From JAKFDK01 sp036676195 (lineage in GTDB: Bacteria; Bacillota; Sulfobacillia; Symbiobacteriales; ZC4RG38): a stretch of DNA of 10,265 nt. Under the pieces are notes generated by a model that worked only from the letters and a program-made list of their open reading frames with translations, searched no databases and had not been told where the DNA came from. Of this stretch, positions 1 through 6,484 are shown piece by piece (within the stretch, counting starts at the first letter, position 1; each line of letters begins with the position of its first letter). The DNA is taken from positions 1 to 10,265 of the forward strand of contig JAKFDK010000107.1 in assembly GCA_036676195.1 (NCBI GenBank), written 5' to 3'. The position numbers and the translations under genes were made by a program.

Positions 1-251
1 GGGGTTCCGGGGGCAGAGGGCGCCAAGGTAATCGTCCTCGGTGCGCCTCGGCTCGGCCGATGCCCGTCCGTGGGCAGAGCGGCCTCGCCTGGGCATCGCC
101 CGGCACCTTCCATGGCGCCGGGCTCGACGCAGCACTCGGTGCCCCTGCGGACGTTTGAACTAATTGTGGGGCGCCAGCCCCCTACACCCCCACCCGGCAC
201 CCGCCCTTCATGTGGGCGGCCAAAACAGGGTCAACCATATCCGACGTGGCA
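1..251. other. No supportable gene; region downstream of the metal ATPase
   Basis: Several frames are open here, as expected in very GC-rich DNA. The plus-strand frame starting at base 1 stays open to 255 and reads as a proline- and glycine-rich peptide with no family resemblance I can see. Another plus frame is open from the edge to a TGA at 156-158 and could be the tail of a gene lying outside the window. A small inverted repeat (CCGCCC at 201-206, GGGCGG at 214-219) lies beyond the ATPase stop codon, but without a T-run on either side it is a poor terminator. I see no tRNA or other recognisable RNA. Confidence 0.5.
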
Positions 252-2297
252 CTAGCCCCGCATCCGCAGCAGGCGGATGCCGTTGAGTGTGACCAGAATG
301 GTGGCGCCCATATCTGCCATAATCGCCAGCCAGAGCGACAGCCAGCCTGGAAATACCGCCGCCACCGCCAGCAGCTTGAGCCCCAGCGCGAAGGCGATAT
401 TCTGGCGGATTACGGCCAGAGCCGACTGCCCCAGGCGGAGCAGAAACGGCAGCTTGCTCAGGTCATCCGCCATCAGGGCCACATCGGCAGTTTCCAGCGC
501 CACGTCGGTGCCGGCGCCGCCCATGGCAATACCCAGGCTGGCCGCCGCCAGGGCCGGGGCGTCATTGACCCCGTCCCCGACCATGGCCACATAGCCGTAC
601 TCGGCCCGCAAGGCGCTGACGGCGGCCACCTTATCTTCAGGCAGCAGCCCGGCGCGTACTTCGTCTACCCCGGCCTGACCGGCCACGGTGGCAGCGGCTG
701 CCGCCGTATCACCAGTCAGCATCACCACCCGGGCCACGCCCAGCTCCTTCAGCTCCGCCAGTGCCACCGCGCTGGCCGGGCGCAGGTGGTCGGTCACCGC
801 AATCGCGCCCAGCACCGCCGTCGCCGTGCCCACCAGCAGTACAGAGCCGGGACCGGCGGGCAGTTCCGGCAGAGGGGCGCCCAGTTCAGTAAACAGTCGG
901 GCTGAGCCAGCATACACCGTCTGCCCGGCGACTACAGCGGTGGCGCCCCGCCCCGGAATGGCCCGGAAGCCGGTGGCCGGCGGAATCTCCAGGCGGGCGG
1001 CAGCCCGGGCCACGGCGCGGGCCAGCGGGTGCTCAGACCGGGTCTCCACGGCCGCCGCCAGTGCCAGGACAGCCGACTCACTCTGGCCGCCATACGGGAC
1101 AATGGTGGTCACCACCGGTTCTCCCGCCGTCAGGGTACCGGTCTTGTCCAGCGCCACCGCCCGAATGCGTCCGGCTGCTTCCAGATGCGCGCCGCCCTTG
1201 ATTAACACCCCGTGGCGGGCCCCGGCGCCAATGGCGCTGACCACTGCCACCGGGGTGCTGATCACCAGCGCACAGGGGCAGGCGCTGACAACCAGGGCCA
1301 GGGCCCGGTAGATCCAGGCTTTCCATTCGCCGCCGAAAAATACCGGCGGCACGGTGGCCAGGATGGCGGCCAGGGCCAGCACCGCCGGCGTGTAGGAGCG
1401 GGCAAAGACCTCCACAAACCGCTGCACCGGGGCCCGCTGTCCCTGGGCCTGCTCCACCAGATGAATGACCCGCGCCAGGGTGGTGTCATCTACCCGGCGG
1501 GTCACCCGGACCTCCAGGGCGCCCTCCCCGTTCAGAGTGCCGGCATAAACCGGTAGCCCGGGCTCCTTGGCGGCGGGGACCGACTCGCCGGTGATGGCGG
1601 CCTGGTTCACCCCGGAGCATCCGGCCGTCACCTCGCCGTCCATGGCGATGCGCTCGCCTGGCCGTACCACCAAAATGTCGCCCACCTGCACATCCTGGAC
1701 CGGGCAGTCCATTTCCGCCTGACGGCGGCGGATGCGGGCCGTTCGCGGCGCCAGTTGGACCAGGCTCCGGATCGCCCCGCGGGCACGCTCCATACTGGCG
1801 GCCTCCAGTACCTCGCTGACCCCGTATAAGAAGGCCACCGTGGCCGCCTCTGACCACTCGCCGATCGCCACTGCCCCCAGCACGGCCACAAGCATGAGCC
1901 CGTTCATGTCAAACCGGCCCCGGGCCAGGGCCCGGGCGCCCTTACCGAAGGTGGCATAGCCACCCAGAACGGCCGCCACCAGGTAAACAGGAGCCGGCAG
2001 TTTCAGGACCCAGGTGAACAGTAGCAGAGCTCCGCTGACGCCGGTCAGCACCAGGGGCAGCCGCAGCCGCCGCGGCGGTGGCAACTGGCCCTCAGGCGTG
2101 GCAATGATGTGCTCGGCGGCAGCCAGGCGCTGTACAGCGTTGGGGTCCACATGGCCGGTGACCGTCAGCCGGGCGGCCATGAAGTTCAAGTCAACCCCGG
2201 TGACCCCGGGGATTGCCGCCACGCTCCGGGCGAACTTGGCGGCACAGTCAGCTCAGGAAAGCCCGCGCAGGCTAAAAACCAGGTGACTGGCGGTCAT
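252..2297 (-). CDS. cadA: Heavy-metal P1B-2 ATPase (CadA/ZntA type), probable selenoprotein
   Basis: This membrane pump uses ATP to export soft divalent metals, most likely Zn/Cd/Pb. I set the start at ATG 2297 (681 residues), which has an AGGGGGA ribosome site and a promoter just upstream. Residues 1-65 form one HMA metal-binding domain whose site reads U15-A-D-C18: codon 15 is TGA where the family has Cys. Later motifs are all intact: TGES at 236-239, CPC at 340-342 in the membrane, the phosphorylated Asp384 in DKTGT, HP at 423-424 and GDGVND at 574-579. The C-terminal pair N633-x7-K641 and DMG from 662 are the P1B-2 signature, favouring Zn/Cd/Pb over Cu. Translation without Sec insertion would give a 14-residue peptide. 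A GTG at 2222, downstream of the TGA, would lose the metal site and has no matching promoter. A sequencing error (TGC to TGA) is the main alternative. Confidence 0.9.
2214..2244 (-). promoter_or_regulatory. Bacterial SECIS-like hairpin downstream of the UGA
   Basis: Starting 8 nt after the UGA, TGCCGCCA (2244-2237) pairs perfectly with TGGCGGCA (2221-2214). After one A/G mismatch an upper stem GUUC/GAGC follows (4 pairs, one G-U), capped by a 5-nt loop GCCCG at 2231-2227. The loop begins 21 nt past the UGA and its first base is G. Known bacterial SECIS elements have a short upper stem, a G among the first loop bases and roughly 16-37 nt between UGA and loop, so this fits. It is read by SelB in the mRNA while also encoding HMA residues. 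The pairing was done by eye, without a folding program. Confidence 0.75.
2253..2255 (-). other. In-frame UGA, probable selenocysteine codon (Sec15)
   Basis: On the minus strand the codons around this TGA read L-S-[TGA]-A-D-C-A-A-K-F. This is a standard HMA-domain GLxCxxC site with the first Cys codon replaced by TGA. Homology continues in the same frame on both sides, so there is no frameshift. Sec replacing one Cys of a CxxC pair is the commonest arrangement in bacterial selenoproteins. The assignment depends on the hairpin immediately downstream and on the host having SelA/SelB/SelC/SelD, which are not in this window. Confidence 0.8.
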
Positions 2298-2317
2298 CTT
2301 CCGTCCCCCTTTGCCCA

Positions 2318-2346
2318 AGTATACCCCCGGGGGGTTAGGGCGTCAA
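2318..2346 (-). promoter_or_regulatory. Sigma-A-type promoter of the metal ATPase gene
   Basis: On the minus strand, TTGACG (2346-2341) and TATACT (2323-2318) are separated by exactly 17 nt. Each matches the consensus hexamer at five of six bases. Transcription would begin near 2311, leaving a short leader with an AGGGGGA ribosome site before ATG 2297. This supports ATG 2297 as the start and means the UGA lies inside the translated region. Confidence 0.75.
2320..2337. promoter_or_regulatory. CsoR/RcnR-like operator dyad inside the ATPase promoter
   Basis: TACCCCC (2322-2328) and GGGGGTT (2330-2336) form an imperfect inverted repeat around G2329, flanked by A/T bases. It sits in the spacer between -35 and -10 of the ATPase promoter. 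A C-tract and G-tract with A/T-rich ends is the pattern of operators bound by CsoR/RcnR-family metal-sensing repressors. No such regulator gene is in the window. The family is inferred from the site's shape only; an ArsR/CadC or other repressor is possible. Confidence 0.5.
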
Positions 2347-2366
2347 CTGGACAGGATCGCCGCGAG

Positions 2367-2395
2367 GTGACACCTGCCAGTCAATGTGGTACGCT
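2367..2395 (+). promoter_or_regulatory. Candidate promoter of yqeG
   Basis: GTGACA (2367-2372) lies 17 nt before TACGCT (2390-2395), which is preceded by an extended -10 TG at 2387-2388. The -35 is good and the -10 weak. It lies back to back with the ATPase promoter. Confidence 0.45.
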
Positions 2396-2419
2396 AACGT
2401 GAGAAAAGGGGGCGGCACC

Positions 2420-2932
2420 ATGCGTCTGCTCAGGCCGGCGGAACTGCGGCCGTCCATATTTGCCCTGGATTTGGACAAGCTCCGGAATCGGGGTATCCGA
2501 GCCCTGATCGTTGATTTGGATAACACCCTGGTGGCCTGGCGTCACCCGCAGCCCACCCCGGATGTGCATGACTGGCTGGCCCGGACCCGAGCCGGCGGCT
2601 TTCAGGTCTGTATTGTCTCTAACGGCGGTGCCCGGCGGGTGGAAGCGTTTGCCGACGCCTGCGGGACTCCTTGTGTCGGGAATGCCGTCAAACCCCGGCG
2701 GGCCGCCTTTCGGGCGGCACTGGTCTGCCTGGGCGTGCAGCCCCACGAGGCGGCGGTGGTCGGCGACCAGATTTTCACCGATGTACTTGGCGGCAACCGT
2801 ATGGGGTTGTACACGATCCTGGTCAAGCCCATGTCAACCCGGGAGTTTTTGGGGACCAGGGTGGTCCGGCGGATGGAGCGCTGGGTCCTGGCGTACCTGC
2901 GCCGCCGGGGGCAACTGCCGAACCTGGAATAA
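2420..2932 (+). CDS. yqeG: YqeG-family HAD-superfamily phosphatase
   Basis: This is a 170-residue soluble protein of the HAD subfamily IIIA (YqeG) type, about the usual length of that family. Visible motifs are D32-L-D34-N-T36 (nucleophile Asp and acid/base Asp), S67-N-G, K91 in a VKP context, and GDQ at 115-117 with D121 for magnesium. The physiological substrate of YqeG proteins is not firmly known. An in-frame ATG at 2384 would add 12 residues, but I chose ATG 2420 because AAAAGGGGG lies just upstream and the family begins there. In Bacillus, yqeG lies in a cluster with yqeH and aroE. Here aroE is next but yqeH is missing and a hairpin separates the two, so they are probably separate transcripts. 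Confidence 0.92.
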   Translation: MRLLRPAELRPSIFALDLDKLRNRGIRALIVDLDNTLVAWRHPQPTPDVHDWLARTRAGGFQVCIVSNGGARRVEAFADACGTPCVGNAVKPRRAAFRAALVCLGVQPHEAAVVGDQIFTDVLGGNRMGLYTILVKPMSTREFLGTRVVRRMERWVLAYLRRRGQLPNLE

Positions 2933-2948
2933 GCGGTGTTCGCAAGCG

Positions 2949-2987
2949 GCCAACAGCCCGGGGGATGAACTCCCTCGGGCTGTTGGC
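2949..2987 (+). terminator. Hairpin terminator after yqeG
   Basis: A long stem, GCCAACAGCCCG pairing with CGGGCTGTTGGC, is extended inward by GGGG/CCCT pairs (one G-T) around a 7-nt loop. The following bases are G/T-rich rather than a clean T-run. This makes it a likely but not ideal intrinsic terminator. Confidence 0.6.
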
Positions 2988-3012
2988 GTTGGGTAGGCCT
3001 GACCGGCAGGAG

Positions 3013-3039
3013 TTGCCGCATTCCACCGGGAAATGTAAT
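3013..3039 (+). promoter_or_regulatory. Weak candidate promoter of aroE
   Basis: TGTAAT (3034-3039) matches the -10 consensus at five of six bases. TTGCCG (3013-3018) is a possible -35, but the 15-nt spacer is short. A promoter is expected here because of the hairpin after yqeG, but this match could be chance. Confidence 0.25.
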
Positions 3040-3069
3040 CCAGCGTAACAGCTTTTGGAGTGAAGTGAT

Positions 3070-3927
3070 TTGACCAGTAATCCCTGGGGCACCCAGCCAC
3101 GTCTGCTGGCCGTCCTGGGCTACCCCATCGCCCATTCCCTGTCTCCGGCCATGCACCAACCTGCCCTGGATGCCGCCGGGCTGAACTGCCGCTACATGGC
3201 GCTGGCGGTGTCCGCGGACCGGCTGGGCGGGGCCGTAACCGGACTGCGTGACCTGGGTCTGCTCGGAGCTAACGTGACCATTCCGCATAAGGAGCAGGTG
3301 GCCGGATACCTGGACGAAATTACTGCCGACGCGGCCCTGATCGGTGCCGTTAATACCATCACCGTCCGGGAGGGCCGCCTCTGCGGCAGCAATACCGACG
3401 GCGCCGGTTTTTTGGCGCACCTGCGGGCGGAGGGGGTGGACCCGACCGGTCGCCCTGCTGCCATCCTGGGGGCGGGCGGCGCGGCACGGGCAATCGCCGT
3501 GGCACTGGCACGGGCCGGGGTCAGCCGGCTGATGGTCCTGAACCGTACGGAATCCCGGGCCGAAGCGGTGGCTGCCGTGGCCCGTCTCGCCGGCTGCAGC
3601 GAAGCCCGGGGGGCGAGCCCCTCCGCCGCCGGACTGGCAGGCGCCGCTCTGGTGGTGAACTGCACGCCGGTGGGCATGTATCCGCAAACGGATAGGACCC
3701 CGGTACTGGCCGAGTGGCTGCCGGATGGAGCCGTGGTTTACGACACGGTTTACCGCCCGTTTCAGACCCTCCTGCTCCAGGCGGCCGCTGACCGCGGCCT
3801 GCGCACGGTGGGCGGGCTGGGAATGCTGGTGTACCAGGGGGCACTGGCCTGGGAGGAATGGTTTGGGCGCCGCGGCCCGGTGGACCTGATGTCTGCTGCC
3901 GCTGTCCGGGCCCTGGCGGAACGGTAG
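3070..3927 (+). CDS. aroE: Shikimate dehydrogenase AroE (NADP-dependent)
   Basis: It reduces 3-dehydroshikimate to shikimate in the chorismate pathway. The protein has 285 residues, the usual length. The N-terminal substrate domain shows GYPIAHSLSP at 17-26, NVTIPHK with catalytic Lys74, and NTDGAGF with Asp110. The Rossmann domain shows GAGGAAR at 134-140 and NRT at 158-160, the latter typical of NADP binding. The C-terminal GGLGMLVYQG motif is present. The start must be TTG 3070: a TGA stop lies in frame at 3061-3063, a GGAG site ends 9 nt upstream, and no other start precedes the conserved region. The peptidase gene follows after 28 nt, suggesting one transcript. Confidence 0.96.
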   Translation: MTSNPWGTQPRLLAVLGYPIAHSLSPAMHQPALDAAGLNCRYMALAVSADRLGGAVTGLRDLGLLGANVTIPHKEQVAGYLDEITADAALIGAVNTITVREGRLCGSNTDGAGFLAHLRAEGVDPTGRPAAILGAGGAARAIAVALARAGVSRLMVLNRTESRAEAVAAVARLAGCSEARGASPSAAGLAGAALVVNCTPVGMYPQTDRTPVLAEWLPDGAVVYDTVYRPFQTLLLQAAADRGLRTVGGLGMLVYQGALAWEEWFGRRGPVDLMSAAAVRALAER

Positions 3928-3955
3928 GCTCTGCATTGACCTGGAGGAATGAACC

Positions 3956-4603
3956 GTGCTGCACCTGTCTGCCGGCGCCGTGCTGGGCGCAGCCCTCACC
4001 CTTTTCGGTACCTGGCTTTCTCCGCGCTGGACTCAAACGCCGCGACGTAAGATCTGGGAATTCCTGGTCACCGGAGTCGCCGGCGCGGTGCTGGGCGGCA
4101 CCCTTGCTTACAAACTGGCCGGTCTGAGTGCGGCCTACTTCTTCTACGTGATCCTGGCCGGGGTATTGGTCACGGCCAGCCTGGTGGACCTGCACGACCG
4201 AATCATCCCGAATGAACTCGTGCTGTTTGCCGCCGGAGCCGGTATCGTCATGCGGATCGTGGCCCAGCTCTCACAGGTGCCGGTGGGCACCTGGCTCAGT
4301 GCGCTGTGGGGCGCCCTGTTCGGGGCCGGGTTGCTGTTCCTGCTCGGGCTGTTATACCGGGGCGGTCTGGGGATGGGTGATGTCAAGCTGGCCGGAGCCC
4401 TGGGGCTGTACCTGGGCTTCCTCAACACGGCGGTGGGGCTGATGATTGCCTTTATCCTGGGCGGCGCCGTCAGCCTGATTCTGCTGCTCGCCAGGGTGGT
4501 CGGCCGTAAGGACTATATCCCCTTTGGCCCGTTCCTCGCCGCCGGCGCGCTCATTGCCATGATCTGGGCCCGGGAGATCCTCGCATACCTGAACCTGGCT
4601 TAG
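3956..4603 (+). CDS. Type IV prepilin leader peptidase (A24 aspartic protease), short form
   Basis: This polytopic inner-membrane protease would cleave leader peptides of type IV pilin-like or competence pseudopilins. The 215-residue protein has about seven hydrophobic segments. The two A24 catalytic aspartates appear as D78 in VDLHDRIIPN and D142 in GMGDVKLAG, and the family motif IPFGPFLA lies near 189-195. The N-terminal cysteine-rich cytoplasmic domain linked to N-methylation in full-length PilD/ComC is absent, and there is no Cys pair. The GTG start at 3956 has GGAGG 8 nt upstream. It lies between aroE and aroC with no pilin or assembly genes in the window. Whether it also methylates its substrates cannot be told. 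Confidence 0.9.
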   Translation: MLHLSAGAVLGAALTLFGTWLSPRWTQTPRRKIWEFLVTGVAGAVLGGTLAYKLAGLSAAYFFYVILAGVLVTASLVDLHDRIIPNELVLFAAGAGIVMRIVAQLSQVPVGTWLSALWGALFGAGLLFLLGLLYRGGLGMGDVKLAGALGLYLGFLNTAVGLMIAFILGGAVSLILLLARVVGRKDYIPFGPFLAAGALIAMIWAREILAYLNLA

Positions 4604-4646
4604 CACAAGCGTGCCAAGCCAAAGGCGTCGGTAAAACGGAATCAAC

Positions 4647-4676
4647 GGCCGGAGGTGAAAACCTCCGGCCCTTTAT
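4647..4676 (+). terminator. Hairpin terminator between the peptidase gene and aroC
   Basis: A perfect 10-bp stem GGCCGGAGGT/ACCTCCGGCC closes on a GAAA tetraloop and is followed by CTTTAT. The stem is very strong and the T-run short. It probably ends the aroE-peptidase transcript, with possible read-through into aroC. Confidence 0.65.
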
Positions 4677-4750
4677 GCTAATATGAAGTGATTCCCGGAA
4701 CCGGTGGCAGGGCCCCCCGGCCAGCCACTGAAGCGAAAGGGCTGGTATGT

Positions 4751-5944
4751 TTGCTGCGCTACCTGACTGCCGGGGAGTCCCATGGCCCGGCCCTGGTGAC
4801 CCTGATTGAAGGACTGCCCGCTGGGGTGCCCGTGGACCCGGCGGCCATTAACCGCGACCTGGCCCGGCGCCAGGGCGGCTACGGCCGCGGCGGGCGGATG
4901 AAAATTGAACGCGACGAAGTGCGGGTGCTGTCAGGACTGCGCCACGGTCTTACGCTGGGCAGTCCGGTGGCCCTGCTGGTGGAAAACCGGGACTGGGTTA
5001 ACTGGCAGGAGGTCATGTCCCCCGCGCCGGTTGGCGAGTACAGTGACCCGCGGGCAGCCGGTAAGACCCGGACCCGCCCGCGTCCGGGGCACGCCGACCT
5101 GGTCGGGAGTCTGAAATACGACTTTCGGGACGATGCCCGCAATGTGCTGGAACGGGCCAGTGCGCGGGAGACCGCCATGCGGGTAGCCGCCGGGGCAGTG
5201 GCCAAGCAGTTCCTGGCGGCCTTTGGCATTTCGGTCGTCGGGCATGTCATCAGCATTGGGGCGGCCGAGGCCGACCTGGACCAGATCCAGGCCCTGGACC
5301 CCGAGGTCCTGGCAGACGTGGCTGAAAATTCACCGGTGCGCTGTGCCGACGCAGAGGCGTCCGCCCGGATGGTGGCGGCCATTGACGCGGCCAAGGCAGC
5401 CGGTGATTCCCTGGGGGGCATCATCGAGGTGGTGGCTTACGGTCTGCCGCCCGGACTGGGGTCCCACGTGCACTGGGACCGTAAGCTGGACGGAGCCCTG
5501 GCCCAGGCCCTGATGTCGGTACAGGCCATGAAGGGCGTGGAGTTCGGCCTGGGCTTTGCCGCCGCCCGCCTGCCCGGCTCCCAGGCCCATGACCCCATCG
5601 AATGGCAGGGTCCCGACGGCGGTTACCGCCGTACCCGCAACCAGGCCGGCGGCCTGGAGGGGGGGATGTCCACCGGGATGCCGCTGTGGGTCCGGGTGGC
5701 GCAAAAGCCCATTGCCACCCTGTACAAGCCCCTGCCCACGGTCGACATGGTCACCCATGAACAGCCGGTCACTGCCGACGTGGAGCGCTCCGACATTTGT
5801 GCCGTACCGGCCGGGGCGGTCGTTTGCGAGTGCGTGACCGCCTTCACCCTGGCCCAGTTCTTCGTGGAGAAATTCGGCGGGGACAGCCTGGCAGAGACCC
5901 GGCGTAACCACGAGGCATATCTGGCTGACCTGAGGAGTCGCTGA
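4751..5944 (+). CDS. aroC: Chorismate synthase AroC
   Basis: It makes chorismate from 5-enolpyruvylshikimate-3-phosphate using reduced FMN, the last step of the shared aromatic pathway. With a TTG start at 4751 the protein has 397 residues and begins MLRYLTAGESHGP, the exact family N-terminus. AAGGG lies 9 nt upstream. Upstream in-frame GTG 4688 would add 21 non-conserved residues, and ATG 4747 is out of frame. Conserved segments are RRQGGYGRGGRM at 39-50, catalytic His11 and His114 (RPGHADL), RNVLERASARET at 130-141, NQAGGLEGGMSTG and ERSDICAVPA. The length is that of the longer Gram-positive type. aroK starts 3 nt after the stop, so the two are co-transcribed. Confidence 0.95.
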   Translation: MLRYLTAGESHGPALVTLIEGLPAGVPVDPAAINRDLARRQGGYGRGGRMKIERDEVRVLSGLRHGLTLGSPVALLVENRDWVNWQEVMSPAPVGEYSDPRAAGKTRTRPRPGHADLVGSLKYDFRDDARNVLERASARETAMRVAAGAVAKQFLAAFGISVVGHVISIGAAEADLDQIQALDPEVLADVAENSPVRCADAEASARMVAAIDAAKAAGDSLGGIIEVVAYGLPPGLGSHVHWDRKLDGALAQALMSVQAMKGVEFGLGFAAARLPGSQAHDPIEWQGPDGGYRRTRNQAGGLEGGMSTGMPLWVRVAQKPIATLYKPLPTVDMVTHEQPVTADVERSDICAVPAGAVVCECVTAFTLAQFFVEKFGGDSLAETRRNHEAYLADLRSR

Positions 5945-5947
5945 ACC

Positions 5948-6484
5948 ATGCGCAACCTGTATTTAATCGGGCCGATGGGCAGCGGCAAGACGACCGTTGG
6001 GCGCCTGGTGGCCGAACGGCTCCGGCGTCCGTTTGTTGATACCGACGTCGTCATTGCCCAGAAGGCGGGGTGTTCGATTCCGGAGATCTTCGCCCGGGGT
6101 GGCGAGGAAGGCTTCCGCCGCCTGGAGACGGCCGTGCTGCAGGGGTTGGGCGATCGGCTGGTGGTCGCCACCGGTGGGGGGCTGGTTCTGGCCCCTCAGA
6201 ACCGGGAGTATATGCGGGCCACCGGGCGGGTGATCTGGCTGCAGGTCTCACCGGATGAGCTGTTTCGCCGGATTTCCCAGGGCGACGGGATCCGGCGGCG
6301 GCCCCTGCTTCAGGGTGACGATCCGGCGGGCGCACTCCGGGCCATCGTGGCCGGGCGGGAAGCCCTGTACCGGGCGGCGGCCGACATCGTGGTTGGTACC
6401 GACGGGCTGCTGCCCCTGGAGGCAGCCGAGGCTGTGTTGAAACGTTTGGAGGTCAGCAGGGATGCCGGCAAAGGTACGCCTTGA
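5948..6484 (+). CDS. aroK: Shikimate kinase AroK
   Basis: It phosphorylates shikimate at the 3-position with ATP. The 178-residue protein shows a Walker A loop GPMGSGKTT at 8-16, shikimate-binding DTD at 31-33 and FRRLE around 56-60, the GGG at 77-79 and a lid arginine in RRRPL near 116-120. The start follows the aroC stop by 3 nt, and the end overlaps aroB by 23 nt. Expression is therefore probably translationally coupled within aroC-aroK-aroB. Confidence 0.95.
   Translation: MRNLYLIGPMGSGKTTVGRLVAERLRRPFVDTDVVIAQKAGCSIPEIFARGGEEGFRRLETAVLQGLGDRLVVATGGGLVLAPQNREYMRATGRVIWLQVSPDELFRRISQGDGIRRRPLLQGDDPAGALRAIVAGREALYRAAADIVVGTDGLLPLEAAEAVLKRLEVSRDAGKGTP

Noticed and set aside
201..219. Inverted repeat CCGCCC/GGGCGG as terminator of the ATPase gene
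   Set aside because: Only six pairs and no T-run on the minus strand; too weak to call.
1..255. Open plus-strand frame from the left edge, proline-rich
   Set aside because: It overlaps the ATPase stop, has no ribosome site or recognisable domain, and GC-rich DNA gives such frames by chance.
210..905. 231-codon plus-strand frame opposite the ATPase C-terminus
   Set aside because: It is antisense to the conserved hinge and C-terminal region of the ATPase and is His/Gln/Arg-rich, typical of a shadow frame.
252..2222. ATPase starting at GTG 2222, after the TGA
   Set aside because: This start falls inside the HMA domain, removes the metal site and has no ribosome site. ATG 2297 has a promoter and ribosome site, and homology continues in frame across the TGA.
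2253..2297. TGA as evidence of a decayed pseudogene
   Set aside because: It is the only lesion, there is no frameshift, all catalytic motifs are intact and a SECIS-like hairpin follows. A sequencing error remains possible but is not favoured.
2602..3999. 465-codon open frame on the minus strand opposite yqeG and aroE
   Set aside because: It is antisense to two clearly recognised genes. It reads as low-complexity Gly/Arg/Pro/Gln-rich peptide with no family likeness, a product of high GC content.
4604..4750. T-box or aromatic-amino-acid attenuator ahead of aroC
   Set aside because: The leader is too short and has only one simple hairpin. There is no T-box sequence and no leader peptide rich in Trp, Phe or Tyr.
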